A stretch of DNA of 64,000 nt from contig NZ_CP041330.1 in NCBI RefSeq assembly GCF_013394165.1, positions 1,356,501 through 1,420,500 of the forward strand, in the 5' to 3' direction. Positions 27,452 through 37,615 of this stretch are shown piece by piece. A model generated the notes under the pieces. It saw only the letters and a list, made by a program, of their open reading frames with translations. It did no database searches and was not told the origin of the DNA. The stretch comes from Pseudoalteromonas sp. Scap06. Lineage in GTDB: Bacteria; Pseudomonadota; Gammaproteobacteria; Enterobacterales; Alteromonadaceae. Within the stretch, counting starts at the first letter, position 1. Every line of letters starts with the position of its first letter. Made by a program: the position numbers and the translations under genes.

Positions 27452-28142
27452 AACTACTAGTTCCTTTATTGTTATCGTTGGCAGGCGCAAGCTCACCTTG
27501 TTCAATTCGCTCAAGCATGGTGTTCCAAGCAGAAACACCACGACTATTTTTAACTTTATTACCTAACCCTTTCGACTTGGCTAACCATAAACCTTGGCCA
27601 TTAAAACTATATATAGGTTTTAAATCGCCACGGTTACTAGCAGGTACCAATTTTGTATTGAAATTATCAAGCACTAGCGGTATTTGATTAGGTTGTTCAA
27701 AGTATATAAGTACCATGTGAGGTTGATTAACCGTACGCTGGCGTACATACATAAAGCGTATTTTATCTTCAGGGATTCCTAAGGCTATTAAAGTAAAATA
27801 CTTTGCAATAACATAATCTTCACAGTCACCCATACCCACCCCCAAGCTTTCTAGTGGCGTGGCCCAATAATCTTTTTTTTGCCAAAGCTCGTCATCGGTT
27901 TTGTACTTTATATGCTTATTAAAAAAGTCATTAACTAAATGAATTTTTTGCCATTCGCTTTTGTCGGCAGAGTCATCTATAAAACTCAGCCAGTTTTTTA
28001 TTCTTTGGTGGCCAGCATCACCATAAAACTGTTTGGCACGGGTAATTATATCGCTATTACGCAAATGTAAAAGCATGTCTTGTGCACAAGCAAAAAAAGA
28101 CACTAATATAATGATGCAAATTCCTACCCGCACAAAGCCCAT
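27435..28142 (-). CDS. lapG: LapG-type periplasmic cysteine protease (transglutaminase-like)
   Basis: The 235-residue protein has a signal sequence (CIIILVSFFACAQ) and the bacterial transglutaminase-like cysteine protease fold. The Cys lies in GMGDCEDYVIAKY (about 106), the His in NQPHMVLIYF (about 141) and the Asp in LVLDNFN (about 160). LapG cleaves the N-terminus of a large LapA-type adhesin to release cells from surfaces, and LapD with c-di-GMP blocks it. No LapA-like adhesin or its type I exporter lies in this window, so the substrate must be elsewhere. The gene is divergent from galU and the polysaccharide locus. Confidence 0.92.
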   Translation of the reverse strand: MGFVRVGICIIILVSFFACAQDMLLHLRNSDIITRAKQFYGDAGHQRIKNWLSFIDDSADKSEWQKIHLVNDFFNKHIKYKTDDELWQKKDYWATPLESLGVGMGDCEDYVIAKYFTLIALGIPEDKIRFMYVRQRTVNQPHMVLIYFEQPNQIPLVLDNFNTKLVPASNRGDLKPIYSFNGQGLWLAKSKGLGNKVKNSRGVSAWNTMLERIEQGELAPANDNNKGTSSYVSTL

Positions 28143-28215
28143 CCCTAAAAAATTAACGCGGTAATTATATTCCCATTGAAACTAAAATGATAGGTTATAA
28201 AAAGTGCACCCACCC

Positions 28216-28240
28216 TTAAGTTAACAATCTGTTAACTTAA
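28216..28240. promoter_or_regulatory. Perfect inverted repeat between lapG and galU
   Basis: TTAAGTTAACA and TGTTAACTTAA form perfect 11-bp arms around ATC. The site lies 74 bp upstream of lapG and about 26 bp upstream of the -35 box of the galU promoter, between divergent transcription units. Its symmetry suggests a dimeric regulator; the regulator is unknown. Confidence 0.6.
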
Positions 28241-28266
28241 AACAATCTAAAAGGCTGCTTTTTGTA

Positions 28267-28294
28267 TTGAGCGAATTTATCTGGTGTGTATAAT
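28267..28294 (+). promoter_or_regulatory. Sigma-70 promoter for galU and the polysaccharide locus
   Basis: TTGAGC (28267-28272) and a consensus TATAAT (28289-28294) are 16 bp apart. The galU start is 100 bp downstream, so the leader is about 90 nt. I find no JUMPstart/ops sequence in it. Confidence 0.7.
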
Positions 28295-28394
28295 ACCCGC
28301 CCATATGGACAGTAGCACTTAAAACACATGCTTAAATTTAGCAACGGCATCAATAAGTTTCTACGAAAATAAAAAAACGATAAAAGGAATTGAA

Positions 28395-29291
28395 GTGAAA
28401 GTATTAAAAGCAGTCTTGCCTGTTGCAGGTTTGGGTACGCGCATGCTGCCAGCGACCAAAGCAATGCCAAAGGAAATGCTTCCGCTAGTCGATAAACCTC
28501 TCATCCAGTATGTTGTAAACGAAGCAGTTAAAGCCGGTATTAAAGAAGTTGTTCTGGTTACCCATGCCTCCAAAAACGCAATAGAAAATCACTTTGATAC
28601 TAGCTTTGAGCTAGAAGCGACCCTAGAGGCCCGCGTAAAACGTAGCTTGCTAGAAGAAATTCGTTCAATAATTCCGCGAGATGTCAGCATTATTTCGGTT
28701 CGTCAATCAGCGCCGTTAGGCTTGGGCCACGCAATACTTGAAACTCGCCCAATCATTGGTAATAACCCATTCGCTATTTTGTTGCCTGACGTCATTATCG
28801 ATCAATATAAGTCGAGCCTAAAGGTTGATAACTTAACGCAAATGATCGGCCGATTTGAGCGCACCCAGCATAACCAAATTATGGTTGAGCCCGTCCCACA
28901 TCAAGAAGTGCACAACTATGGTGTAGTTGATTTAGCGGGTAAAAATATTGCCCCAGGCGAAAATGCAGCCATTACCAACATGGTTGAAAAACCAAATAAT
29001 GACGAAGCGCCAAGTAATTTAGCCATAACAGGACGTTATGTTGTATCACCTGCTATTTGGGATTTGCTTGAATATACGCCACCAGGTGCTGGCGGCGAAA
29101 TTCAATTAACAGATGCATTACTGCAGTTACGTCACCTTGAAACAATTGAAGCGTACCATTTAAAAGGTAAGTCGCACGACTGTGGCTCAAAACTAGGTTA
29201 TATGCTTGCAAATGTAGAGTATGCAATGCAATCAAACCTAATGGGTGAAGAATTTACAAAACGTGTTAAGCAATTAATGGCAAATGCATAA
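28395..29291 (+). CDS. galU: UTP-glucose-1-phosphate uridylyltransferase
   Basis: The 298-residue nucleotidyltransferase begins with [20 protein letters not shown] and has LPDVIID and [14 protein letters not shown], matching GalU. It makes UDP-glucose from UTP and glucose-1-phosphate. UDP-glucose would feed the WcaJ-type initiating transferase further down the locus. GGAATTG gives a modest ribosome-binding site. It is the first gene of the rightward polysaccharide locus and is followed 40 bp later by wecB. Confidence 0.96.
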   Translation: MKVLKAVLPVAGLGTRMLPATKAMPKEMLPLVDKPLIQYVVNEAVKAGIKEVVLVTHASKNAIENHFDTSFELEATLEARVKRSLLEEIRSIIPRDVSIISVRQSAPLGLGHAILETRPIIGNNPFAILLPDVIIDQYKSSLKVDNLTQMIGRFERTQHNQIMVEPVPHQEVHNYGVVDLAGKNIAPGENAAITNMVEKPNNDEAPSNLAITGRYVVSPAIWDLLEYTPPGAGGEIQLTDALLQLRHLETIEAYHLKGKSHDCGSKLGYMLANVEYAMQSNLMGEEFTKRVKQLMANA

Positions 29292-29331
29292 AGCTATACA
29301 AAACCGGTTAGTAAAAAATTAAAGGGAAATC

Positions 29332-30465
29332 ATGGCTATTAAAGTATTAAGTATTTTTGGTACGAGACCTGAAGCAATAAAAATGGCACCGCTAGTTAAA
29401 GCACTCAATGCCGCAGAAGGTATTGACGCAAAAGTGTGTGTTACTGCTCAGCATCGCGAAATGCTTGACCAAGTTTTAGACCTTTTTGAGATTGTACCCG
29501 AGTACGACTTGAACATTATGAAGCCGGGTCAAAGTTTATACGATGTAACAACAAATATCTTGTTAGGGCTAAAACCTATTCTTGAAGAATTTAAACCAGA
29601 TTTAGTGCTTGTTCATGGCGATACCAGCACTACTTTATCTGCAAGTTTAGCGGCTTTTTATCAGCAAATTCCAGTGGGGCATGTAGAAGCAGGGTTACGT
29701 ACAGGTAATTTAAGTTCGCCATGGCCTGAAGAGGGTAACCGCAAGCTTACTGGTGCTATTACAAAGCTGCATTTTGCACCAACGCAAACATCGCAGCAAA
29801 ACTTACTCAATGAAGCGGTAAGTGCTGACGATATCGTAATTACTGGTAACACCGTTATTGACGCATTATTACAAGTGGTTGATAAAGTAAAAACCGACAG
29901 CGCTTTAATTTCAACTCTAAAAGCTAAATTTCCAGAACTCGATGAAACTAAAAAGCTTATTTTAGTTACAGGGCACCGCCGTGAGAGCTTTGGTGGCGGT
30001 TTTGAGCGAATTTGTGAGGCACTGGTCGAAATTGCAACTGCACACCCAGATACACAAATTTTATACCCAATGCATTTAAATCCTAATGTACGCGAACCAG
30101 TAAATCGCATATTAAAAAATGTTGATAATGTGCATTTAATCGAGCCGCAAGACTACCTACCATTTGTGTACTTAATGAATCAAGCTCACATAATCGTAAC
30201 CGACTCAGGTGGTGTTCAAGAAGAAGCGCCAAGCCTAGGCAAACCTGTACTTGTTATGCGTGACACCACAGAACGCCCAGAAGCGGTAGAAGCAGGTACA
30301 GTTAAACTAGTAGGCACAGATAAAGCTCGCATAGTGAATGAAGTTAATAACTTACTCACTAACGATCAAGAATATCAGTCAATGAGCCGTGCACATAACC
30401 CTTATGGTGATGGTAAAGCGTGTGAGCGTATTGTGGCTAAAATTAAGCAACATTTTAAAGATTAA
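29332..30465 (+). CDS. wecB: UDP-N-acetylglucosamine 2-epimerase (non-hydrolysing)
   Basis: The 377-residue GT-B-like enzyme has [48 protein letters not shown] and [20 protein letters not shown], the full WecB pattern. It converts UDP-GlcNAc to UDP-ManNAc. Next to wecC this implies UDP-ManNAc and UDP-ManNAcA as precursors of the local polysaccharide. Confidence 0.96.
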   Translation: MAIKVLSIFGTRPEAIKMAPLVKALNAAEGIDAKVCVTAQHREMLDQVLDLFEIVPEYDLNIMKPGQSLYDVTTNILLGLKPILEEFKPDLVLVHGDTSTTLSASLAAFYQQIPVGHVEAGLRTGNLSSPWPEEGNRKLTGAITKLHFAPTQTSQQNLLNEAVSADDIVITGNTVIDALLQVVDKVKTDSALISTLKAKFPELDETKKLILVTGHRRESFGGGFERICEALVEIATAHPDTQILYPMHLNPNVREPVNRILKNVDNVHLIEPQDYLPFVYLMNQAHIIVTDSGGVQEEAPSLGKPVLVMRDTTERPEAVEAGTVKLVGTDKARIVNEVNNLLTNDQEYQSMSRAHNPYGDGKACERIVAKIKQHFKD

Positions 30466-30498
30466 AATAAAGTTTAAAACTTTTTCAAGGATTTAGTA

Positions 30499-31749
30499 AT
30501 GACAATTAAAACAGTTTCAGTTGTTGGTTTAGGCTACATAGGTTTACCAACTGCGGCGGTTATTGCATCGCGCGGTATGAAAGTAATTGGTTTAGACGTA
30601 AGCGAAAAAGCAGTTAATACCATTAATGCCGGTGAAATACACATAGTAGAGCCTGATCTCGACATAATAGTTCGTGGCGTAGTATCTACTGGTAACTTAA
30701 GAGCGACTACAACGCCAGAAAAAGCCGATGCGTTTATGGTAGCTGTACCTACACCATTTATTCACAGCGAAAGTGGTAACCACAGTGCAGACTTAAGCTA
30801 TATTGAATCGGCTGCAAAAATGATTGCCCCAGTGCTTGAAAAAGGTAACTTAGTTATTTTAGAAAGCACCTCACCTGTAGGGGCAACGGAGCAACTAGCC
30901 GCTTGGTTAAGTGAAGCGCGCCCTGATTTAACGTTCCCACAAGATAAAGGTGATGCCGCCGACATCAATGTTGCTCATTGCCCTGAGCGTGTATTACCTG
31001 GTTATGTATTACAAGAGCTAGTGTCAAACGACCGTGTAATAGGCGGTATGAGTAAAGCATGTAGTGAAAAAGCTGTTAAGTTATACGAAACTTTCGTGCG
31101 CGGCGAGTGTATTATTACCAATGCTCGTACTGCTGAAATGGCTAAGTTAACCGAAAACTCATTTCGCGATGTAAACATTGCCTTTGCCAATGAATTATCG
31201 GTAATTTGTGACAAATTAAAAATTAATGTGTGGGAGCTTATTAAGCTTGCTAATCGTCACCCGCGTGTAAATATTTTAAACCCAGGCCCAGGTGTTGGCG
31301 GCCACTGTATTGCGGTTGATCCTTGGTTTATTGTTGCAAGTTGCCCAGACGAAGCAAAAATAATTAAACAAGCACGCTTAACTAACGACGCAAAACCATT
31401 CTACGTAATTGAAAAAGTAGCAAAAGCCGCTGATGAATTTAAACGTCCAGTTATTGCATGCCTAGGCCTTTCATTTAAAGCCGATATCGACGATCTTCGT
31501 GAGAGCCCGGCATTAAATATTGTTGAAGAGTTAGCAGCAAAAAATATAGGTGAAATACTTGCGGTAGAGCCAAACATTGCAGAACTTCCAGCTAACCTAG
31601 CAGATAAAAATGTTAGCTTAGTATCACTTGAAAGCGCACTAGAGCAAGCAAATGTCGTTGTAGTATTAGTTGATCATAAACAATTTAAAGCTGCAGACAA
31701 AACAGAGTTTGCATCAAAAGTTGTTATTGATACTCGCGGTATTCTTTAA
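30499..31749 (+). CDS. wecC: UDP-N-acetyl-D-mannosamine dehydrogenase
   Basis: The 416-residue protein has the NAD-binding GLGYIGLPTAAVIASRG, the family signature ENSFRDVNIAFANEL and the catalytic Cys in NPGPGVGGHCIAVDPWF (about residue 271). Sequence and the wecB neighbour point to oxidation of UDP-ManNAc to UDP-ManNAcA, an acidic sugar nucleotide, rather than UDP-glucose dehydrogenase. A CAAGGA ribosome-binding site precedes the ATG. From here rightward the DNA becomes visibly more AT-rich. Confidence 0.94.
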   Translation: MTIKTVSVVGLGYIGLPTAAVIASRGMKVIGLDVSEKAVNTINAGEIHIVEPDLDIIVRGVVSTGNLRATTTPEKADAFMVAVPTPFIHSESGNHSADLSYIESAAKMIAPVLEKGNLVILESTSPVGATEQLAAWLSEARPDLTFPQDKGDAADINVAHCPERVLPGYVLQELVSNDRVIGGMSKACSEKAVKLYETFVRGECIITNARTAEMAKLTENSFRDVNIAFANELSVICDKLKINVWELIKLANRHPRVNILNPGPGVGGHCIAVDPWFIVASCPDEAKIIKQARLTNDAKPFYVIEKVAKAADEFKRPVIACLGLSFKADIDDLRESPALNIVEELAAKNIGEILAVEPNIAELPANLADKNVSLVSLESALEQANVVVVLVDHKQFKAADKTEFASKVVIDTRGIL

Positions 31750-31776
31750 TTTTGTACTATTTATAAAGATTTTTTA

Positions 31777-32952
31777 ATGTGTATTAATAAAATATCAATA
31801 ATGCCTAAAAAACATATTGCTTTAATTATGCCCCTCTCTACTTACGACTGGGGTAGTAATAATTGTGGCGGCGTAGATAGCGTATGCCAGATGCTTGCAG
31901 AATATATGGTTAACCATGATGACGCTAACTATAGGTTTACCATTATCGGTCTTGACCCGCAAAGTAAAACCCCTTTCACAGGGGATGTTATTCATTTATC
32001 GGATAACGTTGATTTTATCTGGTTGCCTGCATCAAGCAAGCAATCAAAATTTAAAATCCCTGGCATTATTTGGCAAAATTGGCATGTACGAAAATTATTA
32101 AAGATCTTAAACCCTGACTTAGTTCACACCCACCTTTGGAGTTTATTGGTAGGTAGTTGCTACGAAGGTAAAACACTTGTCACCGTTCATAGTTATAAAA
32201 AAATAGCCCGCCGTAATGTGGGTTTAGTTAATGATTTTTTATATGAAAAAATTATTCCTTCAATTACTGCAAGGCGAAATGATAATGTTGTTGTTGTTGG
32301 TAAACAGTTGCAAAGTGCAATTATTGCAGATGGGTTTAAATCTGAAGTAGTCCATAACCCTATAAATCAAGAATACTTTGAAGCTAATTACGCCAAACAT
32401 AACCGAAAAGAAGTAAAACTGGTTACGTGTGCGTTATTAACGCCAAGGAAAAAGGTTGAAGACTCCGTTGCTTTATTAGCCAAGTTAGTTAGTGATGGCT
32501 TCGACTCTTCGTTAGCTATCATTGGACCTGCTACAGATAAAGAATATACGCAACGGATTAAAAAACAGGTTGTTTCTCTAGGGTTAGAGAATAATGTGAC
32601 TTTTTTTGGTAAGTTAAATAAAGCTCAGATCATACAGCAGTATACTAATGCTGACTTAGGTGTATTTACTTCTGGTGAAGAGACATTCGGCTTAGTGCCT
32701 CTAGAAATGTTAGCTGTTGGTTTACCTCTAATTACAACTAAGGTTGGAATACTTGAAGATGAAAGGCTTTTTTTTGAAGGAATAGGGGTTCAATACTTTA
32801 CTAATACATTGACGTCAGAAAGTGTGAACAATTTAATTAAGAATCATGATGTGAATAAATCTAAAAGTACACTTGAAACGAAATTTAATATTGCATGTGT
32901 TTTTGAACAGTACCTCGACCTCTACTCTAAAACTATAGACGAAGTTGAATAA
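31777..32952 (+). CDS. Family 4-type glycosyltransferase (GT-B)
   Basis: The 391-residue protein has GT-B features: an N-terminal half opening HIALIMPLSTYDWGSNNCGG, DLVHTHLWS, and a C-terminal GT4 donor site FTSGEETFGLVPLEMLAVGL with the paired glutamates. It probably adds one sugar to a lipid-linked repeat unit at the cytoplasmic membrane face; donor and linkage cannot be read from sequence. The start is uncertain: an ATG at 31801 would remove eight residues and directly precede the conserved PKKHIAL. The stop overlaps the wzx start by one base. Confidence 0.88.
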   Translation: MCINKISIMPKKHIALIMPLSTYDWGSNNCGGVDSVCQMLAEYMVNHDDANYRFTIIGLDPQSKTPFTGDVIHLSDNVDFIWLPASSKQSKFKIPGIIWQNWHVRKLLKILNPDLVHTHLWSLLVGSCYEGKTLVTVHSYKKIARRNVGLVNDFLYEKIIPSITARRNDNVVVVGKQLQSAIIADGFKSEVVHNPINQEYFEANYAKHNRKEVKLVTCALLTPRKKVEDSVALLAKLVSDGFDSSLAIIGPATDKEYTQRIKKQVVSLGLENNVTFFGKLNKAQIIQQYTNADLGVFTSGEETFGLVPLEMLAVGLPLITTKVGILEDERLFFEGIGVQYFTNTLTSESVNNLIKNHDVNKSKSTLETKFNIACVFEQYLDLYSKTIDEVE

Positions 32953-34361
32953 TGTTTGGTTCATTGCTTAAGTACGCCCCAGTACAAATATTTGCTGCAA
33001 TTAGTATTTTTACGTTAATTAGCATACATACTAAGTTGTTGACTACAGCTGAATATGGGATGCTGGCATTAATGCTGCTAACCGTCGAAGTTGTAAGAGC
33101 AGTAGCTGCCCAGTGGATTAACGCTAGCATGCTGCGTTTACTTCCAAGTAAAAAAACAGAGGAACATGAACATTTTGCAGCGATTGCCAACTCGATTATT
33201 TTTTGCTGCACATTGCCAGCCTTGGTATTAGTTAGTTTGGGGTTATATTTAACAGGTTTATTAACCTTATCTACGTTTTTAGCTACCTTTTTAGTTTTTT
33301 TAACTAAAGCTCTCTATCAGTTCTATCTTGAATTAGCTCGTATAATGGAGCGTTTAAATCAATATAGAATTGCCGTACTTACTCAATCTATTATGGCTAT
33401 AGCAATTACAGGCAGCTTGCTAGCTTACTCTCCTAATATCCTTTCTGCGTTATCAGCCCTTGCTTTGAGCTACATAGCTGCAGGTTTAGTTGTTTTTAAA
33501 CCGCTTAAAATTAGTTTTAATAAACTTAAAACTGCAGATGCTAAGGCTATTTTCTCTTATGGTTTGCCACTTATGGCCAGTGGTTTAGTTGCAGCAATAT
33601 CAAGCCGATTGGATCGCTACTTTATTGCCGACTCATTAGATTTAGCACAAACAGGTATATACGCCGCTATATCAAACATTTTATTAGGAATAGGCGCACT
33701 TATTTTTATGGTTGTTGCTTTGCCAAGCTATCCTGAATTAACCAAAAAAATAAACGATAAAGCTGCTTTGTACAAAGCGCATGGTGAATATTTAATTTTA
33801 TTATGTTTAATTGCAATGCCTGCTCTAGTTGGGTTTTGCATTTTAGCTGAGCCGATAACGCACCTATTGCTTAGTGAAGAATATTTATCACAAGGTTCTA
33901 CTGTTATTTATATTTTATGTGCGGGGGTGTTTGTTTTAAATTTGAAGGCTCATTATATAGACCATGGTTTACAGTTCTCTTTAAACACTAAATACCTGCC
34001 CAAAATCAGTGTTTTTTCATTAATATTAAACCTTTCATTATTAGTTACTTTGATTCCTCCTTTTGGTTTGATAGGGGCGGCGAGTGCTTTTTTAATTGCT
34101 AATATTATCGCATTGGTTATGAGCCTATGGCTATCGCTAAAAAAAGGATATAAATACGCTGTACCGTTGCAGGTATATAAAATTATACTTTCAACTGTGT
34201 GTATGGCCATATTCCTGCAAGAATTACGAGTTCATCACTTTGTGATAATTAATATGCCCATAGTCAATATTGCTCTTGATATGATTACTGGCGTTATTAT
34301 ATTTTCATCTGTACTTGCCTTACTAAATTATAAAAAATGCAAGGCATGGGTAATAAGTTAA
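32952..34361 (+). CDS. wzx: Wzx-type polysaccharide flippase
   Basis: The 469-residue protein is an integral membrane protein with about 12-14 helices spread over its length. It shows the MOP/RfbX-type pattern, for example YGLPLMASGLVAAISSRLDR at about residues 206-225. Flippases of this type move undecaprenyl-linked repeat units to the periplasmic face. It starts at the stop of the glycosyltransferase and its TAA overlaps the ATG of the polymerase gene. Its codons are AT-rich like the rest of the variable core. Confidence 0.88.
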   Translation: MFGSLLKYAPVQIFAAISIFTLISIHTKLLTTAEYGMLALMLLTVEVVRAVAAQWINASMLRLLPSKKTEEHEHFAAIANSIIFCCTLPALVLVSLGLYLTGLLTLSTFLATFLVFLTKALYQFYLELARIMERLNQYRIAVLTQSIMAIAITGSLLAYSPNILSALSALALSYIAAGLVVFKPLKISFNKLKTADAKAIFSYGLPLMASGLVAAISSRLDRYFIADSLDLAQTGIYAAISNILLGIGALIFMVVALPSYPELTKKINDKAALYKAHGEYLILLCLIAMPALVGFCILAEPITHLLLSEEYLSQGSTVIYILCAGVFVLNLKAHYIDHGLQFSLNTKYLPKISVFSLILNLSLLVTLIPPFGLIGAASAFLIANIIALVMSLWLSLKKGYKYAVPLQVYKIILSTVCMAIFLQELRVHHFVIINMPIVNIALDMITGVIIFSSVLALLNYKKCKAWVIS

Positions 34362-35569
34362 TGAAAAATGAAAATATTTACAAAGTAATGGTGTTAACTT
34401 TTTTTACTGCTTTTATTTTTGGCGGCTATTTACTAGAGAACGTAGGTATAAAATACGTATCAGAAGGCGGAAATCCGTTAGTTAAAATACATATTTCAAC
34501 ATATATATTAATGCTAACCTTTGCTATCTTTACGCTCAGAAAAGGAATTCAAACACCTATAATTAATCTTAAAGAGCTAAGTTCAGCATGGCTAATTAGC
34601 TTACTGAGTATAATTCTTGTAATATTTTATGGTTTATATACCTCGGGTATGTCAGGTATAGCTTATTTGGTCAATACCATGATCTCACCACTTTTAGCTG
34701 TTTATTTATTATGTCAGTTAAGCACACATCATAAAGGTAAACTATTAAGCTTACTTGCTTATCTTTTATTTTTTAATGCCATGATTGCTATACTGGAATT
34801 TACGATAGGCAAAACAATGGTTAGTGTTGAGTTTGCAAGCTTTAGCTTTTTTCGGTCAACTGCACTCTTGGGTTTCCCTCTCAATAATGCATTAATCACA
34901 GCTGCGTTAGCCCCTATACTAATGAGTTATACTCGAATTCCTTATTTAATCTATTTTACCGTTGTAACTTTAGCTTTATTTGCTTTTGGAGGGCGAGCTG
35001 CCACTGCTATATTCATTTTCGGAATGTTGTTTTTAATTATGCCAAAGATACCTAGATTTATAAAATCAGGGTTTCATACATCAAAAATGCGTTTTGCTAT
35101 AATCCAAGCGCTCGCTTTTTTTGCGTTCATTTTTACAACATTAATAATTACTTTAACTCCAATTGGTGCTCGAATCCTCAGTAAGTTGCATATTGATAAG
35201 AGTGCTGAAGCACGTTTTAACGTATATATTTTGTTAGATGAATTAACCCCTATTGAATGGGTATTTGGAGCATCGTCTGCATTTAAGCAAAATATTGATT
35301 TCTACATTGGAATAAATGTGATTGAAAATTATATCATTGGTTGGGTTGTTAATTTTGGACTTATTGGCACGTTTTTACTTGTTTTCACTTGCTATAGCAT
35401 ACCATCAAAATTGATGACAAGAAGTAATATAAAATTAAATGTTGCCTTAATTGTATTTATTTTAGTATCAGTGACCAACAATGCATTAACGACTAAAACG
35501 CCAGCTTTGTTATTTTTATTTAGCGTAATGTACCTTTCCAGAGCAATAGAAAGTAAGACCAAAATATAG
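34361..35569 (+). CDS. wzy: Wzy-type polysaccharide polymerase
   Basis: The 402-residue protein has about 10-12 hydrophobic segments and little other signature. A larger loop falls near residues 270-330 (RILSKLHIDKSAEARFNVYI). Topology and position after wzx support a Wzy polymerase, a family with low sequence conservation. I choose the ATG at 34361 because its A is the last base of the wzx TAA (TAATG coupling); an in-frame start 24 bp upstream is possible. A 114-bp gap follows. Confidence 0.78.
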   Translation: MKNENIYKVMVLTFFTAFIFGGYLLENVGIKYVSEGGNPLVKIHISTYILMLTFAIFTLRKGIQTPIINLKELSSAWLISLLSIILVIFYGLYTSGMSGIAYLVNTMISPLLAVYLLCQLSTHHKGKLLSLLAYLLFFNAMIAILEFTIGKTMVSVEFASFSFFRSTALLGFPLNNALITAALAPILMSYTRIPYLIYFTVVTLALFAFGGRAATAIFIFGMLFLIMPKIPRFIKSGFHTSKMRFAIIQALAFFAFIFTTLIITLTPIGARILSKLHIDKSAEARFNVYILLDELTPIEWVFGASSAFKQNIDFYIGINVIENYIIGWVVNFGLIGTFLLVFTCYSIPSKLMTRSNIKLNVALIVFILVSVTNNALTTKTPALLFLFSVMYLSRAIESKTKI

Positions 35570-35683
35570 CTCAGTATAAAATACAGGATGTCATTGTTAG
35601 CTAAAGTGGAAATATAAAGATAAGAGATATTTAAAGCAAAATTTTTTAGAAATTTATACAATTTAAAATGATGAGGTTAAATA

Positions 35684-36211
35684 ATGCCCAATGCAATACT
35701 GTTATATAGAGTCTCCAGGTGGCTTTATTTAAGAAAAGTCCCTTTATTACCAAAGCTTATACAGTTAATGATTTTCCTGTTTTATAATTCTAAATTACCT
35801 GCTAGTGCGGATATCGGGAAAGGTTCTTTTCTTGTGGTTAAAGGTATTGGGGTAGTAATTATTGATAACGCCAGAATAGGAGAACGTTGCAGGATTGGTA
35901 TTGGTTGCAAAGTCGTTGGTAAGGGACCTTATAAGCGTGTTCCTAGTATTGGAGATGATGTTTTTCTTGGTCCAGGCTCTGTAATCGTAGGACCAGTAAT
36001 AATTGGTAACAAAGTAATAGTCGCTCCAAATTCTGTAGTTACAAAAAGTGTACCTAATGGATGCATAGTTGGTGGAGTTCCTGCAAAAATTATCGGGAAT
36101 ATAGACGAATTGAATTATGACATATTAAAAAACGAGAGTTATTTAGATGATGTAGCTCCATATATGGTAAAAAATAAAACAAGACTTTGTCAAGTAGACA
36201 GTCATGTTTAA
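35684..36211 (+). CDS. Serine acetyltransferase-like hexapeptide transferase
   Basis: The 175-residue protein has a short N-terminal helical part (residues 1-40), then a left-handed beta-helix of hexapeptide repeats (IGERCRIGIGCKVV, IGDDVFLGPGSVIVGPVIIG). It ends with the typical VGGVPAKIIG. It resembles CysE-like acetyltransferases found in capsule loci, which O-acetylate sugars or acylate small acceptors. The usual serine-binding N-terminal domain of CysE is absent, so a sugar acceptor is more likely. Confidence 0.85.
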   Translation: MPNAILLYRVSRWLYLRKVPLLPKLIQLMIFLFYNSKLPASADIGKGSFLVVKGIGVVIIDNARIGERCRIGIGCKVVGKGPYKRVPSIGDDVFLGPGSVIVGPVIIGNKVIVAPNSVVTKSVPNGCIVGGVPAKIIGNIDELNYDILKNESYLDDVAPYMVKNKTRLCQVDSHV

Positions 36212-36279
36212 TCTTATGTAATTTAATTGTATTTTGCGATCTCTAGCAATTAAACCTGATATTTAAAGGAATAGTATTG

Positions 36280-37614
36280 ATGTTTACTAGTAAGGCATAT
36301 ACAAAAAGCCCTATATTCGTTCAAAATATTTTATTAAGTAGTCGCGCATTTATACGTAAAAAACTTAGGGAAAATACAAACTGCGAAAGGCTGACTCAAA
36401 AACTACAAACTCACGAGTTTAACTATGAGTTATTAAAACAGTATAGTCATAAAGCGCTCAGTGCTGTAGTTACAAGTGCAAATGATGCTATTGATTATTA
36501 TAAGGGAACTGGTCCTGATATAAACAATTACCCCTATATCGATAAACCAACAGTTAACAACCATAAAGACCAGTTTTTATCGCCTCAAAAAAAAGGCGCT
36601 GTAATTAATGGTGCAACAAGTGGTACAACAGGTGCGCCACTAGTTATCCCGCAGAGTATGAAGTCAGTTATAACCGAGCAAGCTTTTGTTAACCGAGGGC
36701 TTACTTGGGCAGGTTTTGAAAAAGGCGATAAACGAGCATGGATCCGTGGTGATATGATAGTACCGCTCGAACAAAAACAGGCGCCATTTTGGCGTTATTC
36801 TTATTTTGAAAATATGATTGTGCTTTCATCGTTTCATATGGCGCCTAAAAATTTACATTCATATATCAATGCAATGGTTGATTTTGGTGTACAAGTTATT
36901 CAGGCCTACCCTTCATCTATTGTTACGTTAGCTAAGTATTTAGAAATTAATAATGAATATTACCCAGGTGAAATAAAGTCGGTTGTTACTTCATCTGAAT
37001 CACTAACTAAGGAAGATAAACACCTCATTGAAACGCGATTTAAATGTACGGTGTTTGATTGGTATGGATTATTTGAACGTGTAGCTGCTATTGCAAGTTG
37101 TGAGTACAGTCGTTATCACATATTAACAGATTACGCTCATGTTGAATTATTGCCAGCTGGTAAAACAGAGGATGGTCGTGATAGGGCTGAAATTGTCGGG
37201 ACTAATTTTAATAACTCCCTTTATCCTTTAATACGTTATAAAACGGGTGATCACGTTATATTGTCAGAGGAAAAACATTGCCCCTGTGGCCGAGTATTTC
37301 CACTTGTTGATTCTATAGAGGGTAGAACAGGAGATTACCTAGTTGCTGAAGATCGGCAAAATGTGCATATATTAAATCATATACCAAAAGGTGTTGAAGG
37401 GTTATTGGGTGCACAATTTGTACAGAAAAAAGATCTGAGTATTGATGTTTGGGTCGTAGTAGATAAAACATTATTTAAAAAAGATCAAGAAGATAAATTA
37501 ATATTAAACACAAAAGAAAGATTGGGTGCGTCTATTAAAGTTAGTGTAAAAACAGTTGATGCGATTCCAAGGACTAAAAACGGCAAAGTAAAGCAGGCTA
37601 TAAGAGAGTTTTAA
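36280..37614 (+). CDS. CapK-like adenylate-forming enzyme (phenylacetate-CoA ligase family)
   Basis: The 444-residue protein belongs to the PaaK/CapK branch of the AMP-forming ligases. It has NGATSGTTGAPLVIPQS (about 109-125), a middle motif VFDWYGLFERVAAIASCEY and a C-terminal PRTKNGKVKQAIREF carrying the acyl-transfer lysine. Four cysteines or histidines around CEYSRYH and KHCPCGRVFP may bind a metal. CapK-type proteins are frequent in capsule loci, but their chemistry is not established; activation of an amino or carboxylic acid for a glycan substituent is one possibility. The ATG at 36280 follows AAAGGA at good spacing. Confidence 0.83.
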   Translation: MFTSKAYTKSPIFVQNILLSSRAFIRKKLRENTNCERLTQKLQTHEFNYELLKQYSHKALSAVVTSANDAIDYYKGTGPDINNYPYIDKPTVNNHKDQFLSPQKKGAVINGATSGTTGAPLVIPQSMKSVITEQAFVNRGLTWAGFEKGDKRAWIRGDMIVPLEQKQAPFWRYSYFENMIVLSSFHMAPKNLHSYINAMVDFGVQVIQAYPSSIVTLAKYLEINNEYYPGEIKSVVTSSESLTKEDKHLIETRFKCTVFDWYGLFERVAAIASCEYSRYHILTDYAHVELLPAGKTEDGRDRAEIVGTNFNNSLYPLIRYKTGDHVILSEEKHCPCGRVFPLVDSIEGRTGDYLVAEDRQNVHILNHIPKGVEGLLGAQFVQKKDLSIDVWVVVDKTLFKKDQEDKLILNTKERLGASIKVSVKTVDAIPRTKNGKVKQAIREF

Positions 37615-37615
37615 C

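Noticed and set aside
28295..28394. JUMPstart/ops element in the leader of the polysaccharide locus
   Set aside because: No GGCGGTAG-like sequence is present between the galU promoter and start.
34337..34360. Upstream start for wzy
   Set aside because: TAATG overlap with the wzx stop at 34361 is the more likely coupled start; the earlier ATG lies within wzx.
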